A stretch of 49,302 nucleotides of DNA, taken from positions 1 to 49,302 of the forward strand of contig NZ_AOFQ01000011.1 of the NCBI RefSeq assembly GCF_000495915.1, read 5' to 3'. Below the pieces are notes generated by a model. The model saw only the letters and a program-made list of their open reading frames with translations, made no database searches and was not told the DNA's origin. Position 1 is the stretch's first letter. Every line of letters starts with the position of its first letter. Below are positions 17,226 through 23,584 of the stretch, piece after piece. Origin of the DNA: Stutzerimonas chloritidismutans AW-1. GTDB lineage: Bacteria; Pseudomonadota; Gammaproteobacteria; Pseudomonadales; Pseudomonadaceae. The position numbers and the translations under genes are program-made.

Positions 17226-17244
17226 AGACTTAAGACCAGAAACC

Positions 17245-17273
17245 AAAAAGCCCGGCTGGTAACCGGGCTTTTT
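17245..17273. terminator. Bidirectional rho-independent terminator
   Basis: AAAAAGCCCGG, a short loop, then CCGGGCTTTTT. It has a U-tract on both strands, so it can end the plus-strand transcript of the preceding gene and also the minus-strand antisense RNA proposed for rep control. Confidence 0.9.
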
Positions 17274-17328
17274 GGGAAAACTAGAACAGGTTGAATCTTG
17301 GCGGAGGACACCTGTTCCCTGACTTGGT
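17245..17328 (-). ncRNA. Candidate antisense RNA controlling rep (RNAI/CopA type)
   Basis: On the minus strand, CATAAT or TAATCA at about 17334-17341 can act as -10, giving a transcript of roughly 80-85 nt. It would include a stem-loop (arms GAACAGGT/ACCTGTTC at 17284-17317) whose loop carries CGCCAA, and would end at the U-tract at 17245. Size, loop and terminator match counter-transcribed RNAs of IncFII/IncI/IncB replicons. The -35 is weak and the start site is estimated. Confidence 0.6.
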
Positions 17329-17426
17329 GAGCTGATTATGGCTATCACTGCGCCTGCGCGCAAGTTTGAAAAATGCCGTTTATCGATAGCTCGCCGCCGA
17401 ACAGGCGGGGGGCTATGTCGATAAAC
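17284..17426 (+). promoter_or_regulatory. Rep mRNA control region with predicted pseudoknot
   Basis: Stem-loop I (17284-17317) exposes UUGGCG at 17298-17303. A second hairpin (17378-17426) pairs GTTTATCGA+TAGC with GCTA+TCGATAAAC and buries the rep ATG at 17415. Its loop contains CGCCGA (17395-17400), which can pair with all six bases of UUGGCG (one U-G pair). This matches the IncI-alpha/IncB scheme in which leader translation opens the second hairpin, allowing a pseudoknot that activates initiator translation. Confidence 0.65.
17338..17424 (+). CDS. Rep leader peptide (RepY/Tap-like), 28 aa
   Basis: ATG 17338 opens a 28-codon frame ending at TAA 17422-17424, in a different frame from rep and overlapping its ATG (17415). 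GGTGAG lies about 7 bases upstream. Ribosomes finishing this frame would melt the hairpin covering the rep start. The peptide sequence itself probably does not matter, as in tap and repY. Called from position and the hairpin logic, not from homology. Confidence 0.6.
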   Translation: MAITAPARKFEKCRLSIARRRTGGGLCR

Positions 17427-18251
17427 ACAAGGACGTATGTTCCGCGCGTAAACAATGGCGGGAACTTCTGTGGCCACCAACCGGGCGCCCCGCGACTGGA
17501 GCTGGTGAAGCCCTCGACGCTGAATAATCGGCCGAAGATCCTGCAGCGCCTTCAGGAAGAAGTGCGCCAATACTACCGCTCGCCATCCCGTCTCCCTTCT
17601 CTGAATGCGGCCAATCGCAGCAAGCGACAGCAGCGCAGCGAGCGCCGTGAGGCGTGCATTCTGGTGTTGAATGCAATCCTGGAATACACCGACTTAACGT
17701 CGCTGCGATGCGGCGTGCCGACCTCTTCAGGTTTCCAGTCGCTGACCTTTGAGTTTCTGGCTCAATTTACTGGCATGGGCCTTCGCCGGATCGAGCGCGC
17801 TGTCGCAGACCTCAAGTTCGGCAATATCCTCACCGTCTCGCAGCCGAGGCAGCTGCAGGAGGATGGATCTTACAAAGGGCTGGCCGCTGTGAAGGCGGTC
17901 AACTCTCTCCTGTTCGGCGCGTTCGGTCTGCTCAAATGGCTGAAGCATGAGCGTCAGCGCGCTAGCGAGCGCCTGGCCAAGAAGGCGAGAAAGCAAGGCG
18001 GCAACCTTGGGCAGTGGTCTCGTAGCGCCTTGGCCATAGGCCGCATGTTGGTTGTCGGCAAGCGCACCCATGACGGCCTGCCTCGTCGAAGCGCCCCAGG
18101 TGCCTCGGCACCCCCGAGGGTGGACGCTGAGACCTATGGGAGGATGCTCAATGACCTGGTGATGGCGTTGAAGCAGGAAGACCCCACCAGAGACGGCGCA
18201 GAGTGCCGACGAATCGCAGAAGCGATCCTGACCAAGAAGCTAGCCGGCTGA
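17415..18251 (+). CDS. repA: Plasmid replication initiator, IncFII RepA-like
   Basis: A 278-aa basic protein. A central winged-helix-like region (LEFLAQFTGMGLRRIERAVADL-type stretch) is followed by a Lys/Arg-rich helix (LKHERQRASERLAKKARKQG), the same plan as IncFII/IncI RepA/RepZ initiators. The RNA control region upstream supports the call. ATG 17415 follows a GGCGGGGGG site; the in-frame ATG at 17373 has no ribosome site. It would bind an origin, likely just downstream. Exact incompatibility group cannot be assigned by eye. Confidence 0.75.
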   Translation: MSINTRTYVPRVNNGGNFCGHQPGAPRLELVKPSTLNNRPKILQRLQEEVRQYYRSPSRLPSLNAANRSKRQQRSERREACILVLNAILEYTDLTSLRCGVPTSSGFQSLTFEFLAQFTGMGLRRIERAVADLKFGNILTVSQPRQLQEDGSYKGLAAVKAVNSLLFGAFGLLKWLKHERQRASERLAKKARKQGGNLGQWSRSALAIGRMLVVGKRTHDGLPRRSAPGASAPPRVDAETYGRMLNDLVMALKQEDPTRDGAECRRIAEAILTKKLAG

Positions 18252-18604
18252 CCCACCAGCTGGAGCCCCCTCCTGCCTGACCTACGCCTGCAGGAGCCTT
18301 TCGGCATCGATGCCGGCGACCTCGATGCCGGCAACCACCACCAAAAAGGATTTTCCCGAGTGTGCGGCGCCCCGCGGCGCCACCTTGCGCGCACGCGCGC
18401 GGGAAGGAAGAAGTTAAGTGTCGGGGTCATTCAATTTAAGTGTCGGCCCTTAATCAGGACGCTTTAAAAACATCAGAAGAGGGGGTGTCGCTACGCTCCA
18501 CCGGGTGATGCCCGCGCACTTCGTGCCTTCGGCACGGCGCGGCAACTCGGGGCTACTCGCCCCGAACCCTCGGCAGGGGGCTGCGCCTCCCTGCACCTGC
18601 AGGT
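18252..18604. other. Non-coding region behind rep, possible origin
   Basis: No gene seen. Contents: GGCATCGATGCCGG and CGATGCCGG repeats at 18302-18334; GGCGCC palindromes around 18366-18381; TTAAGTGTCGG twice (18414 and 18435); and GC-rich inverted repeats to 18600. In IncFII-like replicons the origin lies downstream of rep, so this is the best place for oriV. I see no clear DnaA box, so this remains inference. Confidence 0.35.
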
Positions 18605-18650
18605 CTAAGAGCGCCCTCCGGGCAGGCCAGGGTTGCACCCTGGACGGCAG
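18605..18650. repeat. 46-bp repeat, copy 2
   Basis: Matches 1961-2006, including the CCAGGGT/ACCCTGG hairpin. Here it is not attached to a gene. It is followed by AAGGGGCG/CGCCCCTT and then by the inverted 56-bp segment shared with 16485-16540. Confidence 0.8.
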
Positions 18651-18743
18651 ATCAACACCAAGGGGCGCCGCCCCTTGTAAACCCCGCTCTCGCCCGCGAG
18701 GCGTCGGGAGGCAGGGGGAAGAGCGCCCCCTACCTCCCTAGCT

Positions 18744-19174
18744 GAGGCTGTGTGGTCGCTGCGCGCCGTCAAGCAGAATGCGCCTGCGGCGGCCCTACGG
18801 GCGCGGAACCCACCGCTGCGCGGCGGGGCCCCCGCCATTCAACTTGACCGCTCTACGCTCAAGGGCGGCGCCCTGGCGGGCGCTGGTGGCGGATCCTGGT
18901 CGAGCTGCTGGAGCTGGAGCACGTCGCCGGCCAGGCCGGCGCCGAGGCGACGGGCCGGGCCTGTACGTCAGCACACACAAACAACCTGGTGCTGTACGTC
19001 TCTCGGGAAACAAACAGGGCGGGCGATCAGCGCCTGCAGGCGCTGGTCGAGCTGCTGGAGCTGGTGGCCATGGCCACCGGCCGACCGGCCGGCGCCGGCC
19101 GCGCGGATCCTGCAGGGCGTTTGCAATCGTTTTTCCGTCCTCGAGGATCCACCAGGATGAAGGAATGCAATCAG
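18744..19174. repeat. 431-bp long direct repeat, copy B
   Basis: Base-for-base alignment with 2107-2537. Copies A and B bracket 16.6 kb that contains the whole virB operon, klcA and rep, so recombination between them would excise or invert nothing else but this block as a deletion or circle. The last bases include the stop codon of the minus-strand gene at 19171. Confidence 0.9.
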
Positions 19175-19413
19175 AAATCGTTACTTGCGTGATCGTCGCA
19201 GATGGAAAACCACATGTGGCAGGGGTCGCAAAGCATCAATTCTTCATACTCGCTGAGTATTTCTAGGGCCCCGTAATTAGCGCAGGGCTGAGGGTCGGGC
19301 ATAGTTCCTTCCTCCCAATCGCCAGCAGGCACATAGATGACAACGCCGCCAGGCGCGTGCAGCTCAATCATTTCAGGCGTATCGCTGGCTTTCTCGGCGG
19401 GCTCGGGCTTCAT
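19171..19413 (-). CDS. Hypothetical cysteine-containing protein, 80 aa
   Basis: Last gene of a four-gene minus-strand cluster. The C-terminus holds CANYG...LMLCDPCHMWFSICDDH, a Cys/His set that could bind zinc. No family recognised. Its stop (TGA) lies within the TGATTGCATT end of repeat copy B, so the repeat boundary falls on the gene end. Confidence 0.55.
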   Translation of the reverse strand: MKPEPAEKASDTPEMIELHAPGGVVIYVPAGDWEEGTMPDPQPCANYGALEILSEYEELMLCDPCHMWFSICDDHASNDF

Positions 19414-19422
19414 CAGGGGTGA

Positions 19423-19857
19423 TCACTCTTTCGGAAGGGCAGCTATCGCCAAGGCGATAGCCTGGCGTGCGGGTTCGACGTAGGCGATTGGCAGTTGCAG
19501 CATCCAGCCACAGCAATAGTGAATGCTCGATGCTGTGTCTTGCCTGGCCATCATGCTCAGCAGGCCGCTGTCGCTTATTTCCAGTTCGCCGGGGGCGCAG
19601 TCGAGGCAGCTGCTCTCTGGCTGCAGGGTGTAATCCGCTATTTCACCGGGCTGTTTATCCGACCACTGCAGGGCGACGGCTACAGCTAGGCGCCGGCCAC
19701 CGTCCGGGCGACTAGGGCTGATCTTGATGACGTACTGCTGCTCTTTCTCTGCCAGGTCATCGCCCAGGATGAAGACGGGCCCGTAGCCGTAGTCAGTTTC
19801 ATTGAGCACAACGCCGTTGGCGCGGTAGTGCTGGATCCATGGCTGGTGGTCGTTCAC
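19423..19857 (-). CDS. Hypothetical protein, 144 aa
   Basis: Starts at GTG 19857, overlapping the upstream stop by 4 bases (GTGA). The longer frame from 19911 lies inside the upstream gene and is not used. Contains a Cys pair (CLDCAPGELEI) and HYCCGW. No family recognised; co-translated with its neighbour. Confidence 0.6.
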   Translation of the reverse strand: MNDHQPWIQHYRANGVVLNETDYGYGPVFILGDDLAEKEQQYVIKISPSRPDGGRRLAVAVALQWSDKQPGEIADYTLQPESSCLDCAPGELEISDSGLLSMMARQDTASSIHYCCGWMLQLPIAYVEPARQAIALAIAALPKE

Positions 19858-20087
19858 TGCTGCGACTCCTGCGTCGGCCGCGTGGACACCACGCGAGTGA
19901 AGTATTCCCAAAGAAGCGCAAACACTGTCATCGGGATCGCTATGGCGAAAAACAGCCAGTCCACGCCCGACGCTTCAGCCTTAATGAACGGGCCTAGCAG
20001 GAGGCTCAGCAGCGCCACGAACTGGCATACCGACACAACGTTTCTGAGCCAGGGAAGGCGGGTGGCAATCAGTTCAATTTTTGTCAT
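19854..20087 (-). CDS. Small two-helix membrane protein, 77 aa
   Basis: Two hydrophobic segments (VVSVCQFVALLSLLLGPFI and WLFFAIAIPMTVFALLWEYF) with charged ends suggest an inner-membrane hairpin. It overlaps both neighbours (upstream by 14 bases, downstream by 4). Function unknown; size and plan would also fit a plasmid exclusion or toxin-like protein, but nothing specific supports that. Confidence 0.6.
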   Translation of the reverse strand: MTKIELIATRLPWLRNVVSVCQFVALLSLLLGPFIKAEASGVDWLFFAIAIPMTVFALLWEYFTRVVSTRPTQESQQ

Positions 20088-20355
20088 GCCCGGTTTCCTC
20101 CAGGAACAGATCCTTTTGAGCGGCCAGATCCACCACCTTTAGGCACAGCGGCGTTAGCTGCTGGAGTGTTTGGCGGTAGGTGTCGAGGTTAGCTTGCAGC
20201 GTCTTGATGGTCTGCCGGGCCCGCTTCAGCTCAGCCGAAGCGGTAACGCCAATCTGCGCGGCCTGGATTAGCGCGCCGGATGCGGTTTTCTTGCCGGTCA
20301 ACTCCTGGAAGCTAGCAATGTCAGCCTCGGATAGGTCTCGGATTGTCAGTGCCAT
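20074..20355 (-). CDS. Hypothetical coiled-coil protein, 93 aa
   Basis: First gene of the four-gene minus cluster. The start MALTIRDLSEADIASFQELTGKKTASGALIQAA resembles short DNA-binding helical proteins, and residues about 35-75 (ELKRARQTIKTLQANLDTYRQTLQQL) form a coiled coil. A TGCAATCAT motif lies 16 bases upstream of its start. Possibly a regulator; unassigned. Confidence 0.6.
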   Translation of the reverse strand: MALTIRDLSEADIASFQELTGKKTASGALIQAAQIGVTASAELKRARQTIKTLQANLDTYRQTLQQLTPLCLKVVDLAAQKDLFLEETGHDKN

Positions 20356-20370
20356 CAGGTGTCCTCATTA

Positions 20371-20490
20371 TGCAATCATTCTCGCGGCCTGCAGCTTGTG
20401 GCCATCGAAAAGAATGATTGCATTCCGTTATCTGAAATGCAATCAATTTGGTGTGCCGGCGCCGGCGCCCGGGAAGAATAATGCAATCAT
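20371..20490. promoter_or_regulatory. Cluster of four TGCAATCA motifs
   Basis: TGCAATCAT at 20371 and 20482, TGCAATCAA at 20438, and the inverted form ATGATTGCA at 20414. The inverted pair 20414/20438 forms a palindrome with a 15-base spacer. The cluster sits in front of the minus-strand operon starting at 20355. The same motif flanks klcA, which points to a shared plasmid regulator. Confidence 0.6.
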
Positions 20491-20529
20491 AATCGGCTGC
20501 CTTGCACGATGACCGTTGATCAAATTTGA

Positions 20530-20687
20530 TTGACCTGCGGCGGTGGATTCACTAATGTGAACACATCGAAGCGACTGACCGGATGAGATTGAGCGCTTCC
20601 CAGCGGCGAAAGCCGTACCCGCGCAAGGCGGGTCGCAAGTGGTGTCCGGATAGCTTTACGAACAAAGGCGCCTATGGCGCCTTTTTT
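20530..20687 (+). ncRNA. Candidate small RNA with its own promoter and terminator
   Basis: TTGACC (20530-20535), 17-base spacer, TAATGT (20553-20558), then about 125 bases ending in AAAGGCGCC-TAT-GGCGCCTTTTTT (20664-20687), a strong intrinsic terminator. The stretch between has stem-forming segments (CCCGCGCAAGGCGGG at 20618). A 30-codon frame from 20583 is possible but has no good ribosome site. Not a family I recognise. Confidence 0.5.
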
Positions 20688-20700
20688 CGTTTCTGCGCCT

Positions 20701-20900
20701 GTCGCCGGCCTGGCCGGCGCCGAGGCGACGGGCTGGGCCTGTACGTCAGCACACACAAACAACCTGGTGCTGTACGTCTCTCGGGAAACAAACAGGGCGG
20801 GCGATCAGCGCCTGCAGGCGCTGGTCGAGCTGCTGGAGCTGGTGGCCATGGCCACCGGCCGACCGGCCGGCGCCGGCCGCGCGGATCCTGCAGGGCGTTT
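20701..20900. repeat. 200-bp partial copy C of the long repeat
   Basis: Matches 2286-2485 of copy A with two substitutions noticed. It begins 13 bases after a terminator and ends exactly at the stop codon of the minus-strand gene remnant at 20900. Confidence 0.88.
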
Positions 20901-21201
20901 CACCAGAACCGAGTGAGGGGAACGCGCTCAGTCATGAGCTTTTCGTCGCCATGCTCTGCGTTGAATGCCTCGTACCTCTCGATGTTCGCCTTGCAGAACT
21001 CTTCCAGCTCGCCGGCTGCGAGCCGGGGCGAGTAGGCATGAATCGGCTCTGCAGAGTCATCCAAAAACTGTTCAGTACCGTCCGAGTAAGTGACCACAGG
21101 GACGCCGCCCAAGAGCATTTCCACCTCGGCGATGAAAGGTTCAGTTTCGGCGCCGTGAGGGTCGAAAACTACATCGGCCCCGGCCTTCATGGCTTCCAAT
21201 A
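20900..21201 (-). pseudogene. 3' part of a hypothetical gene cut by a Tn3-family end
   Basis: A 99-codon frame (EAMKAGADVVFDPHGAETEPF...) that is open without an in-frame ATG having a ribosome site; the first usable codons run straight into the transposon terminal repeat at 21202. The N-terminus was probably removed by the transposon. The sequence looks like normal coding DNA with balanced residues. Parent family unknown. Confidence 0.6.
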
Positions 21202-21326
21202 GGGGACGGTAGAGAAAACGGACAAAATCGTACGCTAAGGAAACTTATATGGACGCCTCCCGGAGCTCAATAGGTAGCCATGCTGGCGCGTAGGTAGGAG
21301 CAGTCTTATATACGCCCACACCTTGA

Positions 21327-21632
21327 GATAGCTATATATCTTTCAAGATAGCTAGCTATCTAAATATGGTGGTGAGAGTGTGTTGGGATGGTGTGCGCTT
21401 GGTGGTTAGAAGGTGGTGACAAGGTGGTCAGATGGTGCTGCCTGTGTGGTGACAGCGTGGCGGGATGGTGGCGCTATGGTGGTGGCTTGGTGTTGCCTTC
21501 CACCTTGTTACCACAATGTCGCCACATAGTTTGATAGCTAGCTAGATAGCTATCAAAGAGGATGGGTGCAAAAGCGGTGCGACTGCTCCCGAAATGACGG
21601 ATGATAACGAGCTAGATATATAGCTAGCTATC
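21327..21632. repeat. GATAGCTAGCTATC palindromes and a GT-rich hairpin
   Basis: GATAGCTAGCTATC at 21347-21360; close variants at 21327-21340 and 21615-21632; and a long palindrome with TTTGATAGCTA/TAGCTATCAAA arms at 21530-21557. A further exact copy overlaps the stop of the AbiTii gene (22530-22543). Between them, 21366-21490 is strongly GT-rich with many GGTGGT units; GTGGTGACAAGGTGG (21413-21427) pairs with 21500-21514 (one mismatch). No gene seen in 21240-21649. Confidence 0.8.
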
Positions 21633-21649
21633 AAGAATTTGGAGGAAGG

Positions 21650-22531
21650 ATGCCTGCTCTTGTCCCGGAACTGGTGAATGCGGCAATTGATGCCTCGGTG
21701 TCGCCCGGCGATTTGTTACGCCGGGCGCTGGTTGTTGCGCGGCGTCTGGCCGTGCCTGAGCTGGTCGATTGGATCAGCAGCGAACTGAACGGCTACTACT
21801 CAGGGGAAGTGCCGGACTATCGTCGGGTACAGGGGCAGTTGATGGCCGAAAACCCGATTCATGGCCCGATCCCGTTTTTTGCGCCGCCAGACATGGCCGA
21901 GCTGCTGTCGGACTTCGCTGTAAGACAGTCGGTGCCGGAGCTGATGCAGCTTGCTCAGAGCACAACCGGAATTTACAGCCACTTTCCGGCCAACATCGAG
22001 CACACGCTGATGCAAATGATGCGCGAGGCGAACGGTGTGACGATGCGCCCGGCGCTCAGGTTTTCCACCGTGCAGGTGCAGGGTGTCATCGAGAAGGTGC
22101 GGAGTCGGGTGCTCGAATGGGCGCTTGATCTGGAGGCTAAAGGCGTGCTCGGGGAAGGCATGACGTTCACTCAGCAGGAGAAGCAGACTGTGCAGCAGCA
22201 GCATTACCACTTCGGAGACGTAAGCGGCTCCCAAATTCAGATCGGATCGAATAGCTCTAACCAGACCCAGACTCAAACAGGCGGTGACATGGCTGCGCTG
22301 TCAGCTTTGATTGAGCTGCTGCGCGATGCTATCCAGCAGGGACGCATCGAAGCCGAGGTGCGCGATGAATTGCAGGCAGAGCTGGCGACATTGCAGGCTC
22401 AGGCTGCATCGCCGAAGCCCAAGTGGGCCATCATCAAGGCGACCGCAGGAAGCATCAAAGCCGTGTTGGAAAACGCGGCAGGTGGCGTACTTGCGGCGCA
22501 GGCGCTGCCGTACCTGACGGCGCTGCTGTGA
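21650..22531 (+). CDS. AbiTii-domain abortive-infection protein
   Basis: A 293-aa protein. Residues 1-60 (LVNAAIDASVSPGDLLRRALVVARRL...ELVDWISSELNGYY...PDYRRV) match the AbiTii N-terminal domain found in abortive phage-defence genes. A linker (QQQHYHFGDVSGSQIQIGSNSSNQTQTQTGG) leads to a helical C-terminus (GRIEAEVRDELQAELATLQAQ) and a hydrophobic tail. GGAGGAAGG directly precedes ATG 21650. It is flanked on both sides by the same 14-bp palindrome, which is also a feature of its stop codon region. Confidence 0.75.
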   Translation: MPALVPELVNAAIDASVSPGDLLRRALVVARRLAVPELVDWISSELNGYYSGEVPDYRRVQGQLMAENPIHGPIPFFAPPDMAELLSDFAVRQSVPELMQLAQSTTGIYSHFPANIEHTLMQMMREANGVTMRPALRFSTVQVQGVIEKVRSRVLEWALDLEAKGVLGEGMTFTQQEKQTVQQQHYHFGDVSGSQIQIGSNSSNQTQTQTGGDMAALSALIELLRDAIQQGRIEAEVRDELQAELATLQAQAASPKPKWAIIKATAGSIKAVLENAAGGVLAAQALPYLTALL

Positions 22532-22578
22532 TAGCTAGCTATCTAGCGTTGCTGGGGATGGGCCAGAAACGACAACAA

Positions 22579-22596
22579 ACCCGCCATTAGGCGGGT
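22579..22596 (+). terminator. Hairpin behind the AbiTii gene
   Basis: ACCCGCC-ATTA-GGCGGGT, 48 bases after the AbiTii stop. The stem is strong but is followed by CTGTAG rather than a U-run, so termination strength is uncertain. Confidence 0.55.
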
Positions 22597-22692
22597 CTGT
22601 AGAGATATTGGGGTGGCCCTGCATAGCACAGCCAGAACGAACCTAGTGTCATCACCAGTATGGTGGCTGGGAGAGGACTGAGCCTAGGGCTG

Positions 22693-22954
22693 GGGGTTTG
22701 GGGAGCAGTGGAACCAAAAACCAACGTAAGGCTTAGCTAGAGTTCACCGCTGCCGAAAATAGGGGCGGTTATCCAGACTTTGTTTTACTGAACGACTTTT
22801 CTGCACTGCTTTTCATGCGTTTGGACGGCCTGGCGTCAGTGCCTGCCAGGGTTCGACAAAAGGATGGTTTTCCCGAACTAACCAGACGCCACAAGGGTTT
22901 GCGGGCAGGCGCTGGGCTTAAGTGCACTTTCTGTTCCGTTGCTCCCCAAACCCC
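22693..22954. repeat. MITE-like 262-bp segment with inverted ends
   Basis: GGGGTTTGGGGAGCA at 22693-22707 is the exact reverse complement of 22940-22954, and the match extends inward (GGAAC/GTTCC) with two mismatches. The inside has no credible gene. No clear target duplication was found. It may be a miniature transposon or the remnant of a larger one between the AbiTii gene and the RM operon. Confidence 0.45.
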
Positions 22955-22975
22955 GGGTTCGGTGGCAGGGGATGG

Positions 22976-23584
22976 TCAAGCGTCCAAGTGTCGCCAGAGA
23001 TACCAAGACGCCACAGAACGAAAGGGCTGCCACGACTGCCCCACGCGCTCTAGCTTCGCATCATCCCCAAACAGCAACCGGGCCGCTCGCTGCAAACCAG
23101 CATCCCCCAAAGACAACACGTCCGGCCTGCGAAGGCCGAAGATCAAGAACATCTCCGCTGTCCATTGACCGATGCCGGGAAGATCCACCAGTGCAGCGAT
23201 AACGTCCGCATCTGGCGCTTCCTGCATTGCCTCTAGGTTCAGCCGCCCATCGCTGACACGCTGAGCCAGTTCGAGGATGTAGCGGGCCTTGGCCGATGAA
23301 AGCCCGGCAGCCCGTAGCGCCTCGGGCTGGACTGCCAGAAACTCGGCAGGAGTGAAACCGGGCACGATGGCCTGCACTCGGCGCTCTATCGTGTCGGCGG
23401 CCTTGGCTGATAGCTGCTGACTGATGATCGAATTGGCCAACGTCTGGAAAGGCCGAAACTCACGATCAGCAAGACGGCAAGGGCCATGTGTGCGTATCAA
23501 ACCAGCCATGACTCTGCATGACTGGCTTAGATACGCTTCCGCCTCTATCACCACGGTTGGGGCAAGTTGGCCCGATCTACTCAT
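22976..23584 (-). CDS. AlkA-like HhH-GPD DNA glycosylase
   Basis: A 202-aa protein of the 3-methyladenine DNA glycosylase II family. It has the helix-hairpin-helix LPGIGQWTA at residues 135-143 and the conserved Gly-Asp (LSLGDAGL, Asp161) where the catalytic aspartate lies. It would excise alkylated purines and start base-excision repair. It overlaps the methyltransferase stop by 4 bases (ATGA), so it is translated with the RM genes and is the last of three. A single-domain length (no N-terminal AlkA domain) is normal for the short subfamily. Confidence 0.88.
   Translation of the reverse strand: MSRSGQLAPTVVIEAEAYLSQSCRVMAGLIRTHGPCRLADREFRPFQTLANSIISQQLSAKAADTIERRVQAIVPGFTPAEFLAVQPEALRAAGLSSAKARYILELAQRVSDGRLNLEAMQEAPDADVIAALVDLPGIGQWTAEMFLIFGLRRPDVLSLGDAGLQRAARLLFGDDAKLERVGQSWQPFRSVASWYLWRHLDA

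Noticed and set aside
18750..19160. Long frames within the 431-bp repeat copies
   Set aside because: Several overlapping Gly/Arg/Trp-rich frames, no ribosome site, identical in all copies; reads as non-coding or relic DNA rather than a gene.
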